Of a DNA stretch of 64,000 nucleotides, positions 27,006-34,375 are shown piece by piece. The translations under genes and the position numbers were made by a program. The notes under the pieces were generated by a model. That model saw only the letters and a program-made list of their open reading frames with translations, did no database searches and was not told the origin of the DNA. Within the stretch, counting starts at the first letter, position 1; every line of letters starts with the position of its first letter. Source of the stretch: Marinobacterium zhoushanense (GTDB lineage Bacteria > Pseudomonadota > Gammaproteobacteria > Pseudomonadales > Balneatricaceae); contig NZ_BMIJ01000006.1 in NCBI RefSeq assembly GCF_014641945.1, positions 1 through 64,000 of the forward strand, read 5' to 3'.

Positions 27006-27963
27006 GCAGACCAACAAGCGGGTGTACGACAAACTGCTGGTGCTGCTCGGCGTTGGCGACAACACCACCGGCCATAGCGAAAAACTGATCTCAGGCCTTG
27101 GAGCGTTGCTGGGTATGCTGGGCGTCTACTGGATATCGAGCTGGTATCTGGGCCCGGACGGAAGCCGGTTGATCTTGGCGTCCATGGGAGCCTCGGCGGT
27201 GTTGCTGTTCGCCGTACCGCATGGTGCCCTGTCACAGCCCTGGCCGCTGGTGGGCGGGCACCTGATATCCGCCTTTATCGGCGTCAGCTGCCAGGCGCTG
27301 TTACCGGATCACCCGCTGACGCCGGCGTTGGCGGTGGGCCTGTCGGTGGCTACCATGCACTACCTGCGCTGCATAAACCCGCCAGCCGGTGCCACCGCCT
27401 TGGCCGCCGTGATCGGTGGCGATGCGATCCATGAGCTGGGTTACGCGTTTCTGCTGACCCCGGTGCTGCTCAACCTGATCGGCCTGCTGACCGTCGCCCT
27501 GCTGTTTAATAGCCTGTTCTACTGGCGTCGCTATCCCGCGGCACTGGCACGTCGCCCTGCACATCCGACGGTAGCGCCGATGCATCGTCAAAGCAGTATG
27601 CTGACCCATGAAGATCTGGCGGCGGCGATGGAGCAGATCAACTCCTATGTGGACGTGACCTCAGAAGAGTTGGCGGAGCTGTTCGACCTGGCGTTGGAGC
27701 ACGCCGCCCAGTCGCAGCATAACCCGCAACAGCTGGTTATCGGCGCGCACTACAGCAACGGCCAGCTCGGCTCGCAGTGGGCGGTGCGCCAGATCCTCGA
27801 CGGACCGGACAGCATGACGTCGGAGCGCGACCGGCTGGTGTTCAAGACCGTGGCCGGTGCCGGCAGCTACGCCACCGGCGCCTGCACCCTGCGCGAGTTC
27901 CGAGACTGGGCCAGATTCCCGGTCGAGTACACCGGCGAGCGCTGGGTCCGTGTCCGGAACTAG
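26998..27963 (+). CDS. HPP-family membrane protein coupled to norR
   Basis: A 321-aa protein with an N-terminal membrane domain of four to five helices (about 30-175) of the HPP family and a soluble C-terminal domain (about 200-321) of unknown role. The family-naming motif is INPPAGATALAAVIGG here, with Asn where most members have His. HPP proteins in cyanobacteria and plastids have been linked to nitrite transport; that would suit a gene next to NO detoxification, but it is inference. It starts at GTG 26998, overlapping norR by 8 bp, so it should be co-translated with the regulator. Confidence 0.82.
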   Translation: MPEQTNKRVYDKLLVLLGVGDNTTGHSEKLISGLGALLGMLGVYWISSWYLGPDGSRLILASMGASAVLLFAVPHGALSQPWPLVGGHLISAFIGVSCQALLPDHPLTPALAVGLSVATMHYLRCINPPAGATALAAVIGGDAIHELGYAFLLTPVLLNLIGLLTVALLFNSLFYWRRYPAALARRPAHPTVAPMHRQSSMLTHEDLAAAMEQINSYVDVTSEELAELFDLALEHAAQSQHNPQQLVIGAHYSNGQLGSQWAVRQILDGPDSMTSERDRLVFKTVAGAGSYATGACTLREFRDWARFPVEYTGERWVRVRN

Positions 27964-28135
27964 TAAGGTAGCACCCGACAAGGCTGCAGAGAGTCTGCTG
28001 TCAGCTTTGTTTCCTCCTTGCCATTAGCGTCAAGCTGAACCACTTTTAATCCGTGATCAGTATCCGGCCCAGTATGGGGTAGGCCACGAAACATGGACAT
28101 GCGCAAACAGCGTGTGGCAAAGAGGAGAGCCCAGC

Positions 28136-28591
28136 ATGCCCGAAGCACCTTACCAACTCTCGATCAGCCGCTATATCGCGGCCTCGCCAGAGACGGTCTG
28201 GCAGGTGATGACCCAGCGTCTGCAGGAGTGGTGGTGTCCGAAACCCTGGCGGGTGCAGATCGACGCCATCGAGTGGCGCCCGGGAGGAGCGTTCAATACC
28301 ACTATGCTGGGGCCGGACGGGGAGCGATTTTCCGGTAAGGGGGTATTGCTTGAAGTGACCCCAGGCGAACGCTTTGTATTTACCGACGCCCTCGATAGCC
28401 AGTGGAACCCGCAACAAGCCTTTATGGTTGGCTGTTTCGAGATCCAGTCTGAAGGAGAGGGCACACGTTACACTGCCAGTTCGCGTCACTGGTGCCGAGA
28501 AGATATGGAAAAGCACCAGTCGATGGGTTTTACCGAAGGGTGGACAGCGGTAGCGGAGCAACTGGCTGCAATGGCAGAAAGCACAACCTAA
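28136..28591 (+). CDS. SRPBCC (AHSA1-like) protein
   Basis: A 151-aa START-fold protein of the activator of Hsp90 ATPase-like/polyketide cyclase group (ISRYIAASPETVWQVMTQ, WWCPKPWRV, EKHQSMGFTEGWTAVAEQLA). Such proteins bind hydrophobic ligands; the ligand is unknown. Start at ATG 28136, with AAGAGGAG about 9 bases upstream. It stands alone, between the HPP gene and the AT-rich cassette region, and marks the left end of normal core-like sequence. Confidence 0.82.
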   Translation: MPEAPYQLSISRYIAASPETVWQVMTQRLQEWWCPKPWRVQIDAIEWRPGGAFNTTMLGPDGERFSGKGVLLEVTPGERFVFTDALDSQWNPQQAFMVGCFEIQSEGEGTRYTASSRHWCREDMEKHQSMGFTEGWTAVAEQLAAMAESTT

Positions 28592-29015
28592 TCAGAACGT
28601 TGTCGCCATCTTGAGACTTGGGCTATAGTCAGACTCGGCGGGTAATTGGAGTACCCGCCGCGTAATCCGAATTTACAGTCCACCCGAGCCATTCAGGTGA
28701 CGCAGCCGGATGATCAGGATGATGAGGCGCGAAAATTCTCTTTTCCCCGCTCCGCAATTCTATGGTTTCCAATTTTATTCTTTGCAGAGTAACAGACTGA
28801 TTCAATGTCGTGCTGATGTTTCGTTCAGACGTGTCTGTACCCTCTGGGCTGATCGGGGTCGAGAGAACATACCCCTTAATTCGTGCGATCTGGCGACAGG
28901 CGTTAAAGAATCGTTTGTTTATCAATGTGTTAACGGTATTGGGGGATTGCACAGTGGAATTAAGGGGTATACCCCCTAATAATTATTATGGGGCCGCAGG
29001 CCCCATTAACAGGCT
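28592..29015. other. Low-coding entry region of the cassette cluster
   Basis: About 420 bp with no credible gene. It holds a 14-bp perfect inverted repeat (see 28869-28970), an attC-like GGCGTTA at 28900-28906, and a perfect 8-bp hairpin (ATGGGGCC / GGCCCCAT, 28988-29006). At the right edge is TTAACAGGCTGTTAA with a perfect integron R' core GTTAAGC at 29016-29022. Short overlapping open frames here on both strands lack ribosome sites and any recognisable content. Confidence 0.55.
28869..28970. repeat. 102-bp segment bounded by 14-bp perfect inverted repeats
   Basis: ATACCCCTTAATTC (28869-28882) and its exact reverse complement (28957-28970) bound this segment. The right arm itself continues into a second palindrome centred on GTATAC (AAGGGGTATACCCC). 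No target-site duplication is seen. It could be a small folded element or a decayed recombination site. Confidence 0.7.
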
Positions 29016-29031
29016 GTTAAGCACTCTATAT

Positions 29032-29481
29032 ATGGATATCGAATCAGTTTCTCTAATTCTGGACGGGTACTTTCATTCGCTTAGACGGATGAGTGGTAAC
29101 TGTTCCGATTTCTGGTCATATACGATTCCTATCGAAGGAAATATTGAAAGTAGTCTAGCTGCACATCTCAATCGTACGAACACCGATACGTCTGTTTCGA
29201 ATAGGAGTTCTATTGGGTATGCTGATATCGAGGTTCTATTGAAGCGATGTCTGAAGGAACAGTTGAAGGTCGGCGAGGACGGTTTATTCGATATGTTTGT
29301 ATGGGATATTGTCGAATACATTCAGATGAGCTACCGAGATCTGTACCCAGAGGTTGATCCTCTGGAAACGGGTGAAGCTGTAGTCTTCGACGCTAACTCT
29401 AAGTTTCATGGTAAACATCTTTATATAGTTGTTCCAGTCAAAGACAAGGCGTTGGTTATGGGGTTGGGAAAACGTGCTTAA
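29032..29481 (+). CDS. Cassette gene 1, unknown function (149 aa)
   Basis: I do not recognise this protein. It begins MDIESVSLILDGYFHSL and ends in a beta-like segment FHGKHLYIVVPVKDKALVMG; no signal peptide, membrane helix or cysteine-rich motif beyond isolated residues. The gene starts 10 bases after the core site GTTAAGC and its stop codon lies inside the R'' box of the next attC, exactly as in integron cassettes. Codon use is AT-richer than the flanking genes. Confidence 0.68.
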   Translation: MDIESVSLILDGYFHSLRRMSGNCSDFWSYTIPIEGNIESSLAAHLNRTNTDTSVSNRSSIGYADIEVLLKRCLKEQLKVGEDGLFDMFVWDIVEYIQMSYRDLYPEVDPLETGEAVVFDANSKFHGKHLYIVVPVKDKALVMGLGKRA

Positions 29482-29544
29482 CAAAGTTATCAAATTGACC
29501 TCAATACGCTACGCTTCTTTCGGCAATTTATAACGGCGTTAATT
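29476..29544 (+). other. attC site 1
   Basis: R'' GCTTAAC (29476-29482) fits RYYYAAC exactly, and R' GTTAATT is at 29538-29544. The two ends pair as TTAAC-N3-GTTAT-(extra C)-AAATTG against CAATTT-ATAAC-N3-GTTAA, so the arms fold with an unpaired C in the left arm, the extrahelical base expected of attC. Loop about 25 nt with CGCTACGCTTC. Confidence 0.85.
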
Positions 29545-29548
29545 GAAT

Positions 29549-30019
29549 ATGATAGATCAAGCCAAAATCAAAGAAATATTGCCCATCTTCCTCGAGTTAA
29601 AAGATTCAGGAGATGCTCATATTTGCAAGGCGATAGAAGAGTTAGGTATTGAAAGGGAAACAGCAGAGCGGATCTCAGCGTTTTTCCCTAGTGCCTTTTG
29701 TCGCGTCGCGTTGGCAGATCATTTACAAGTGGAATTTCCTGATTCGTACATGATTAATGGGTCAGATAAACTTTATCCTTACAAAGAAGAGCCGATTTAT
29801 GCGATGGGTATAGAACTGGCGTCTATTATTTATCACCATGAGCAAGAGCTAAGTGGTATATTTAACAGCATTGTGACCAGGAGCGCGGAGTGTGACGCTA
29901 TAAATCGAGCATTAAATGCAGGTGAAGGCATATCAGGTTCGAAGCTTTCTCCGATACGTTACTTCGGTTATAAAACCATTGGTAAAAGGCGTAATGTGTT
30001 TTCCAGATTATTCAGTTAA
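29549..30019 (+). CDS. Cassette gene 2, unknown function (156 aa)
   Basis: Unrecognised soluble protein, mostly helical (KIKEILPIFLELKDSGDAHI, ERISAFFPSAFCRVALADHL). Starts at ATG 29549, right after the attC core, with no ribosome site, a common state for cassette genes. The stop codon overlaps the R'' end of attC site 2. A TTG six bases upstream is an alternative start. No function can be given; the FCRVALADHL-type core hints at a small conserved family spread in cassettes, but this is only an impression. Confidence 0.66.
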   Translation: MIDQAKIKEILPIFLELKDSGDAHICKAIEELGIERETAERISAFFPSAFCRVALADHLQVEFPDSYMINGSDKLYPYKEEPIYAMGIELASIIYHHEQELSGIFNSIVTRSAECDAINRALNAGEGISGSKLSPIRYFGYKTIGKRRNVFSRLFS

Positions 30020-30103
30020 CAAGGCACAGCAGTCGCTCCCGTTGGTCGCAGGGGCGTCCAAAAGGCTGCGCTTTTTTGGCCGCCCCTGTATGCGGCGTTA
30101 TAA
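30014..30103 (+). other. attC site 2
   Basis: AGTTAAC (30014-30020) to GTTATAA (30097-30103), ending in GCGGCGTTA. A long central hairpin CAGGGGCG-T-CCAAAA / TTTTTTGG-C-CGCCCCTG gives the VCR-like fold. Arms GCA.. and ..TGC flank the 3-nt spacers next to the R boxes. Confidence 0.83.
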
Positions 30104-30122
30104 ATAAAGTTAAGGAACGCAG

Positions 30123-30626
30123 GTGCCGGACATCAATTGGAATGAGCTAAAGCACGCTTACGGAGACGCCGGAGATATTCCAGCTCTTCTTAAACAACTT
30201 GAGTTGTTTTCAGCTGAGGCGTCATATGATCAAGAGCCTTGGTTCTCGCTTTGGAGTTCTCTATGCCACCAGGACGATACCTATTCTGCTTCCCTTGTAG
30301 CTATCCCTGAGATCGTTGCCACACTAGAAAAAGCTCCTGAGAAAGCAACTTTAAGCTTCTTCCTACTCCCGGCATCCATTGAATTTTTGCGACACAAAAA
30401 GGGAATGACTGTTCCCATAGATCTAGATACCTGGTATCACAATGCAATATCAAAACTAGCAACTATGGCTCTTCAGGTAGCCACTCAACACCCTAACTCA
30501 GAGCTTACTAGAGCGGCACTTGCTTTGATCGCAGTGGCCGTTGGGCAGTATGAGCATGCTGAGTTAATTATCGAAATTTCGCAAACTGAGGCCGGTGAGG
30601 TACTAGAGTGGTATCAAACACGTTGA
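30123..30626 (+). CDS. Cassette gene 3, unknown function (167 aa)
   Basis: A soluble helical protein. The central stretch WFSLWSSLCHQDDTYSASLV followed by AIPEIVATLEKAP and FFLLPASIEFLR has the look of a widespread bacterial hypothetical family (alpha-repeat-like), whose function I do not know. GTG start at 30123, AAGGA 9 bases upstream. The stop lies just before the degenerate left arm of attC site 3. Confidence 0.68.
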   Translation: MPDINWNELKHAYGDAGDIPALLKQLELFSAEASYDQEPWFSLWSSLCHQDDTYSASLVAIPEIVATLEKAPEKATLSFFLLPASIEFLRHKKGMTVPIDLDTWYHNAISKLATMALQVATQHPNSELTRAALALIAVAVGQYEHAELIIEISQTEAGEVLEWYQTR

Positions 30627-30630
30627 TTTC

Positions 30631-30714
30631 TAAAAAACTGATGTACGCCGCTGTCGCAGATGGGACCTTCACTTCGCGGGCGCTACGCTTCGGCCCCATT
30701 GGCAGGCGTTATGT
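30631..30714 (+). other. attC site 3 (left arm degenerate)
   Basis: The right end GGCAGGCGTTATG is a clear attC 3' end (R' at 30708-30714). The inner stem ATGGGACC (30660-30667) pairs with GGCCCCAT (30692-30699), and the loop carries CGCTACGCTTC as in site 1. The R'' box is poor, so the left limit is approximate. Confidence 0.7.
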
Positions 30715-30732
30715 GGTTTAAGGAGTACCGAT

Positions 30733-30969
30733 ATGCCCTTCAGTGAATCAGAAAAAGCTGCACTACTCGAAGTAAAGGGTGTTGGACCTACGGTAGTTAA
30801 GCGTTTTGAGGAAATAGGTATAGATTCCTTTGCTGAGTTGGTGAACTATGAGCCGCAAGAAATTGCTGAACGAGTGGCGTCTATGCTTAGAACTACTTGT
30901 TGGAAGAATAGTCCTCAGGCCTTGTCGGCGGTCAAGTCTGCAATAGAAAGGGCGAGGCAAGGTTTTTAG
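30733..30969 (+). CDS. Cassette gene 4, helix-hairpin-helix (Cdd1-like) protein
   Basis: A 78-aa protein with one helix-hairpin-helix unit (LLEVKGVGPTVVKRFEEIGI) followed by FAELVNYEPQEIAERV and a short helix. It resembles the Cdd1 or 'pathogenicity locus' small-protein family; DNA binding is plausible but unproven. AAGGAG precedes ATG 30733 and the gene starts 25 bases after the attC joint. Confidence 0.75.
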   Translation: MPFSESEKAALLEVKGVGPTVVKRFEEIGIDSFAELVNYEPQEIAERVASMLRTTCWKNSPQALSAVKSAIERARQGF

Positions 30970-31018
30970 ATGTAGATCTCAAGCGGCTTCAGCTCCGCCC
31001 CAAAGCCAGGCGTTATTT
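30967..31018 (+). other. attC site 4 (short, degenerate left arm)
   Basis: Ends in GCCAGGCGTTATTT (R' GTTATTT at 31012-31018). A small hairpin GCGG-N8-CCGC sits in the middle. The left half keeps only TAGATG in place of a good RYYYAAC box. Position between two short genes supports the call. Confidence 0.62.
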
Positions 31019-31031
31019 TTAAGGAAATGTT

Positions 31032-31433
31032 ATGCCAGATATCTTTTTAGTATTATTTTTTGTTTCAATTTTGCCAATTTTGCTTGCGGTCGCAGGGGGT
31101 TATTTTAGAGTTTCTGAACTTGGTAAATTTGATAATCATCGCCCTAGAGAGCAGCAGGCGGTGCTTACCGGTGCAGGCGCGCGGGTGGTCGCAGCACAAA
31201 AAAACGCTTGGGAGGCTTTGATTTTCTTTGCGGCAGTTACATTAATCGCGGTCGCGTCGCCAGTGGACTTGGATAAGTTATCTGCACCAGCCTATCTCTT
31301 TTTGGCATCGAGAGTGGTTCACCCAATAATGTACGCAGCTGATCTGGCAGCTTTGCGCAGCATAGTATTTGCGGTCGGGTGGTTTGCTTGTATCTATATT
31401 TTCTTGATCGCCTACAGCGCTTACGGGTCATAG
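31032..31433 (+). CDS. Cassette gene 5, MAPEG family membrane protein
   Basis: A 133-aa membrane protein with four helices and the MAPEG-like motif ARVVAAQKNAWEALIFFAAV. MAPEG proteins include microsomal glutathione transferases and related enzymes; bacterial members of this size are mostly uncharacterised. AAGGAA lies 6 bases upstream of ATG 31032. It begins 20 bases after the last attC joint, so it should be a cassette gene, but no attC follows it. The 280 bp to the next gene hold no gene and no clear terminator. Confidence 0.78.
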   Translation: MPDIFLVLFFVSILPILLAVAGGYFRVSELGKFDNHRPREQQAVLTGAGARVVAAQKNAWEALIFFAAVTLIAVASPVDLDKLSAPAYLFLASRVVHPIMYAADLAALRSIVFAVGWFACIYIFLIAYSAYGS

Positions 31434-31713
31434 CCAGGCAGTGTTTGGAAGCGCCTGCAGCGACCCCAAGCTGCGGCGCTACTGCGACTTCGATTACACA
31501 CTGGTAAAAAGTGCTTCGGGAGCCGCTAATCATTGAGCATCTTTTGATGCTGCCGCCCCGCATTTAGGCCGCTATTCGAAAACTTTATATAGCCATCATA
31601 CGGCCCGCGTATAGCCCTAGTTGTAATTTCGATTGGTCCCCTTGTGCCGATCGACTAATGTGCCTTCTGTTCGCTTAAAAGCCTCATAACAAAAACTTGG
31701 GAACAGAACCGAA

Positions 31714-33270
31714 ATGATGAAGAAAACAGTTTCAGTACTGGCCGGTGCCGTACTCAGCCTCGGCATGATGAGTGCGCAGGCTGCCACGCTGAAGATGGCT
31801 TACGACGCCGATCCCGTTTCACTCGATCCGCAGGAGCAGCTGTCCGGCGGTACCCTCCAGCTCTCCCACATGGTGTTCGATCCACTGATTCGCTGGACCA
31901 AGGATCTGGATTTTGAGCCGCGTCTGGCGGAAAGCTGGGAGTGGGTCGACGATCTGACCATGCGTTTTCATCTGCGCCAGGGCGTCAAGTTCCATAGCGG
32001 TAATGAGATGACCGCGCAGGACGTGGCCTTTACCTTCAACCGCCTGAAAAACTCCGCCGACTTCAAGGCGATCTTCGAGCCGTTTGCCGAGCTGAAGGTT
32101 GTCGATGACCACACCGTCGATCTGGTGTCGAAATCGCCCTATCCGCTGATCCTGAACGCGGCGACCTACATCTTCCCGATGGACAGCAAGTTCTACACCG
32201 GCGAGGATGAGAGCGGCAAGCCGAAGGATGCGATCGTCAAGGGCGGCAACTCCTTCGCGTCCAAGAATGAATCGGGTACCGGTGCCTATACCGTGGCCTA
32301 TCGCCAGCAGGGGGTGAAGGTCGAGTTCAAGCGCAACCCGAACTACTGGGACAGCAACTCGCCGGGCAACGTCGATGATATCGTACTGACGCCGATCAAG
32401 GAGGCGCCGACCCGTGTGGCTGCGTTGCTGTCCGGAGATGTGGACTTCATCGCGCCGGTGCCGCCGACCGACCTGGACCAGATCCGCAACAGCGACCGTA
32501 CCGATCTGGTCACCATGAGCGGCACCCGCATCATCACCTTCCAGCTCAACCAGAACCGTGTCGAGGCGTTCAAGGATCAGCGTGTGCGCCAAGCCGTGGT
32601 CTATGCGATCAACCAGCAGGGGATCGTCGACAAGATCATGAAGGGGTTCGCCACTCCGGCCGGTCAGCTGAGTCCGAAAGGTTACCTCGGTTATGACGAA
32701 AGCCTGACCCCGCGCTACGACCTGGAGAAGGCCAAGCAGCTGATGAAGGAGGCCGGTTATGAGAAGGGCTTCAGCGTCACCATGATGGCACCGAACAACC
32801 GTTACGTGAACGATGCCAAGATCGCACAGGCGGTGGCATCGATGCTGGCACGCATCAACATCAAGGTGGATCTGAAGACGGTACCGAAAGCGCAGTACTG
32901 GCCGGCGTTCGATGCCCGTGAAGCGGATATCATGATGATCGGCTGGCATGCGGATACCGAGGATTCCAACAACTTCTACGAGTTCCTGACCATGTGTCCG
33001 AACGCGGATACCGGTGCTGGCCAGTACAACTCCGGAAACTACTGCAACCCGGAGTTGGACAAGCTGGTACAGGCTGCTAACGTCGAGACCGACAGCGCCA
33101 AGCGTGCCGAGATCATGCAATCCATCGAACGTGGCCTTTATGAAGACGCGGCCTTCGTACCGCTGCACTGGCAGGATCTGGCCTGGGGGGCCAGCAAGAA
33201 GGTTGATATCGCGCCCGTGCTCAACGTGATGAACTTCCCCTACCTCGGGGACCTGGTCATCAAGGAGTGA
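31714..33270 (+). CDS. Peptide ABC transporter substrate-binding protein (DppA-like)
   Basis: A 518-aa periplasmic binding protein of family 5. It has a signal peptide (about 1-23, ending SAQA), the N-terminal LKMAYDADPVSLDPQEQLSG, and the typical RFHLRQGVKFHSGNEMTAQDVAF. It should bind di- or oligopeptides for the four downstream ABC genes. It is the first gene of the peptide operon; a hairpin between it and the permease gene may explain higher expression of the binding protein. Substrate range cannot be told from sequence. Confidence 0.9.
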   Translation: MMKKTVSVLAGAVLSLGMMSAQAATLKMAYDADPVSLDPQEQLSGGTLQLSHMVFDPLIRWTKDLDFEPRLAESWEWVDDLTMRFHLRQGVKFHSGNEMTAQDVAFTFNRLKNSADFKAIFEPFAELKVVDDHTVDLVSKSPYPLILNAATYIFPMDSKFYTGEDESGKPKDAIVKGGNSFASKNESGTGAYTVAYRQQGVKVEFKRNPNYWDSNSPGNVDDIVLTPIKEAPTRVAALLSGDVDFIAPVPPTDLDQIRNSDRTDLVTMSGTRIITFQLNQNRVEAFKDQRVRQAVVYAINQQGIVDKIMKGFATPAGQLSPKGYLGYDESLTPRYDLEKAKQLMKEAGYEKGFSVTMMAPNNRYVNDAKIAQAVASMLARINIKVDLKTVPKAQYWPAFDAREADIMMIGWHADTEDSNNFYEFLTMCPNADTGAGQYNSGNYCNPELDKLVQAANVETDSAKRAEIMQSIERGLYEDAAFVPLHWQDLAWGASKKVDIAPVLNVMNFPYLGDLVIKE

Positions 33271-33318
33271 TACTCCGGGGTGCCGGCGGGGAGCTGTCGG
33301 CATCCTCCACGCCGTACA

Positions 33319-33343
33319 AGGGGGAGCCTGTCGGCGCCCCTAT
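33319..33343 (+). terminator. Possible attenuating hairpin between binding protein and permease
   Basis: AGGGG(G) ... (G)CCCCT with an 11- to 13-base loop followed by ATTTT. A second, weaker TGCCG/CGGCA hairpin lies just upstream. Likely a partial terminator that lowers expression of the permease genes. Confidence 0.45.
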
Positions 33344-33397
33344 TTTCCAACAGACGGTATGTGGCAGGGCAGCCATATGCCTCGAGGTTGAAAAACC

Positions 33398-34375
33398 ATG
33401 ATTGCTTTTCTGATCAAACGCCTCGTTCAGGCGATTATCGTGATGTTCATCATCAGCCTGGTCAGCTTCTCGATTCAGGATAATCTGGGCGATCCGCTAC
33501 GCGAACTGGTGGGCCAGTCGGTATCGGAGGAGGAGCGCCAGGTGCTGCGTGAGAAAATGGGCCTGAACGATCCTTTCCTGGTGCAGTATGGCCGCTTCGC
33601 CGTTAAAGCCCTGCACGGCGACCTGGGCACCTCCTATTTCTTCAAGGAACCGGCGCTGCAGGTGATTCTGCACAAGCTGCCGGCCACGATCGAACTGGTT
33701 TTTGGTGCGACGCTGATTATCGTGTTGCTGTCGGTTCCCCTGGGTGTGTACTCGGCGATCAAGCCCAACAGCCTGTTTTCTCGGGCGGTGATGGGGTTCA
33801 GTATTGTCGGCATCTCAGTGCCGGTGTTCCTCACTGCCATTGGCCTGATCTACTTCTTTTCGATCTATCTCGGCTGGATGCCATCCTTCGGCCGAGGCGA
33901 GACCGAGCCGGTGCTTGGTCCCTGGGAAACCGGATTTCTGACCGTCGATGGTCTGCAGCACCTGATACTGCCGTGCATCTCGTTGGCGTCGATCATGCTG
34001 CCGCTGTTCATCCGTCTGATCCGTGCCGAGATGATGGAAGTGTTGCAGTCCGAGTATGTCAAGTTCGCCTGGGCCAAGGGCCTGGCGCCGCGCCGTATCT
34101 ATTTCCTGCATGCGCTGAAGAACACCATGTTGCCGGTGATCACGGTGGGTGGCGTGCAGATCGGCACCATGGTGGCCTACACCATCCTGACCGAGACCGT
34201 ATTCCAGTGGCCCGGCATGGGCTTCCTGTTCTTGGAGGCGGTCAACCGTGTCGATACCCCGTTGATCGTGGCTTATCTGATCGTGGTCGGCGCCATCTTC
34301 GTGGTGACCAATACCCTTGTCGACCTGATCTACGGTCTGGTGAACCCGACCGTCAAACTGACAGGTAAGAAGTGA
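33398..34375 (+). CDS. Peptide ABC transporter permease (DppB-like)
   Basis: A 325-aa inner-membrane permease with six helices (IKRLVQAIIVMFIISLVSFS at the N-terminus) and the EAA-type loop EYVKFAWAKGLAPRRI that contacts the ATPase subunits. The stop overlaps the next start by 1 base (TGATG). Confidence 0.92.
   Translation: MIAFLIKRLVQAIIVMFIISLVSFSIQDNLGDPLRELVGQSVSEEERQVLREKMGLNDPFLVQYGRFAVKALHGDLGTSYFFKEPALQVILHKLPATIELVFGATLIIVLLSVPLGVYSAIKPNSLFSRAVMGFSIVGISVPVFLTAIGLIYFFSIYLGWMPSFGRGETEPVLGPWETGFLTVDGLQHLILPCISLASIMLPLFIRLIRAEMMEVLQSEYVKFAWAKGLAPRRIYFLHALKNTMLPVITVGGVQIGTMVAYTILTETVFQWPGMGFLFLEAVNRVDTPLIVAYLIVVGAIFVVTNTLVDLIYGLVNPTVKLTGKK

Larger units (their letters stand above)
29016..31018 (+). 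mobile_element. Integron-type gene cassette cluster without integrase (CALIN-like)
   Basis: Consecutive plus-strand single genes are separated by hairpin-forming sites that end in GGCGTTA, the 3' end typical of attC. Implied cassette joints (at the G of GTT) are 29016, 29538, 30097, 30708 and 31012, giving cassettes of 522, 559, 611 and 304 bp. Each gene starts 11-26 bases after a joint and usually ends within a few bases of the next site. Base composition is clearly more AT-rich than the flanks. The first and third sites share the 11-mer CGCTACGCTTC in their loops. No intI gene or attI is in the window. The left boundary is uncertain, and the last gene (31032-31433) has no recognisable attC after it. 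Confidence 0.78.

Noticed and set aside
28782..28908. A further full attC ending at the GGCGTTA of 28900-28906
   Set aside because: The possible left arm (GAGTAAC at about 28785) does not pair with the right arm beyond the core box; kept only as a tentative half-site.
28629..28979. Overlapping open frames on both strands left of the cassette cluster
   Set aside because: No ribosome sites, no family resemblance, and they run through inverted repeats and hairpins.
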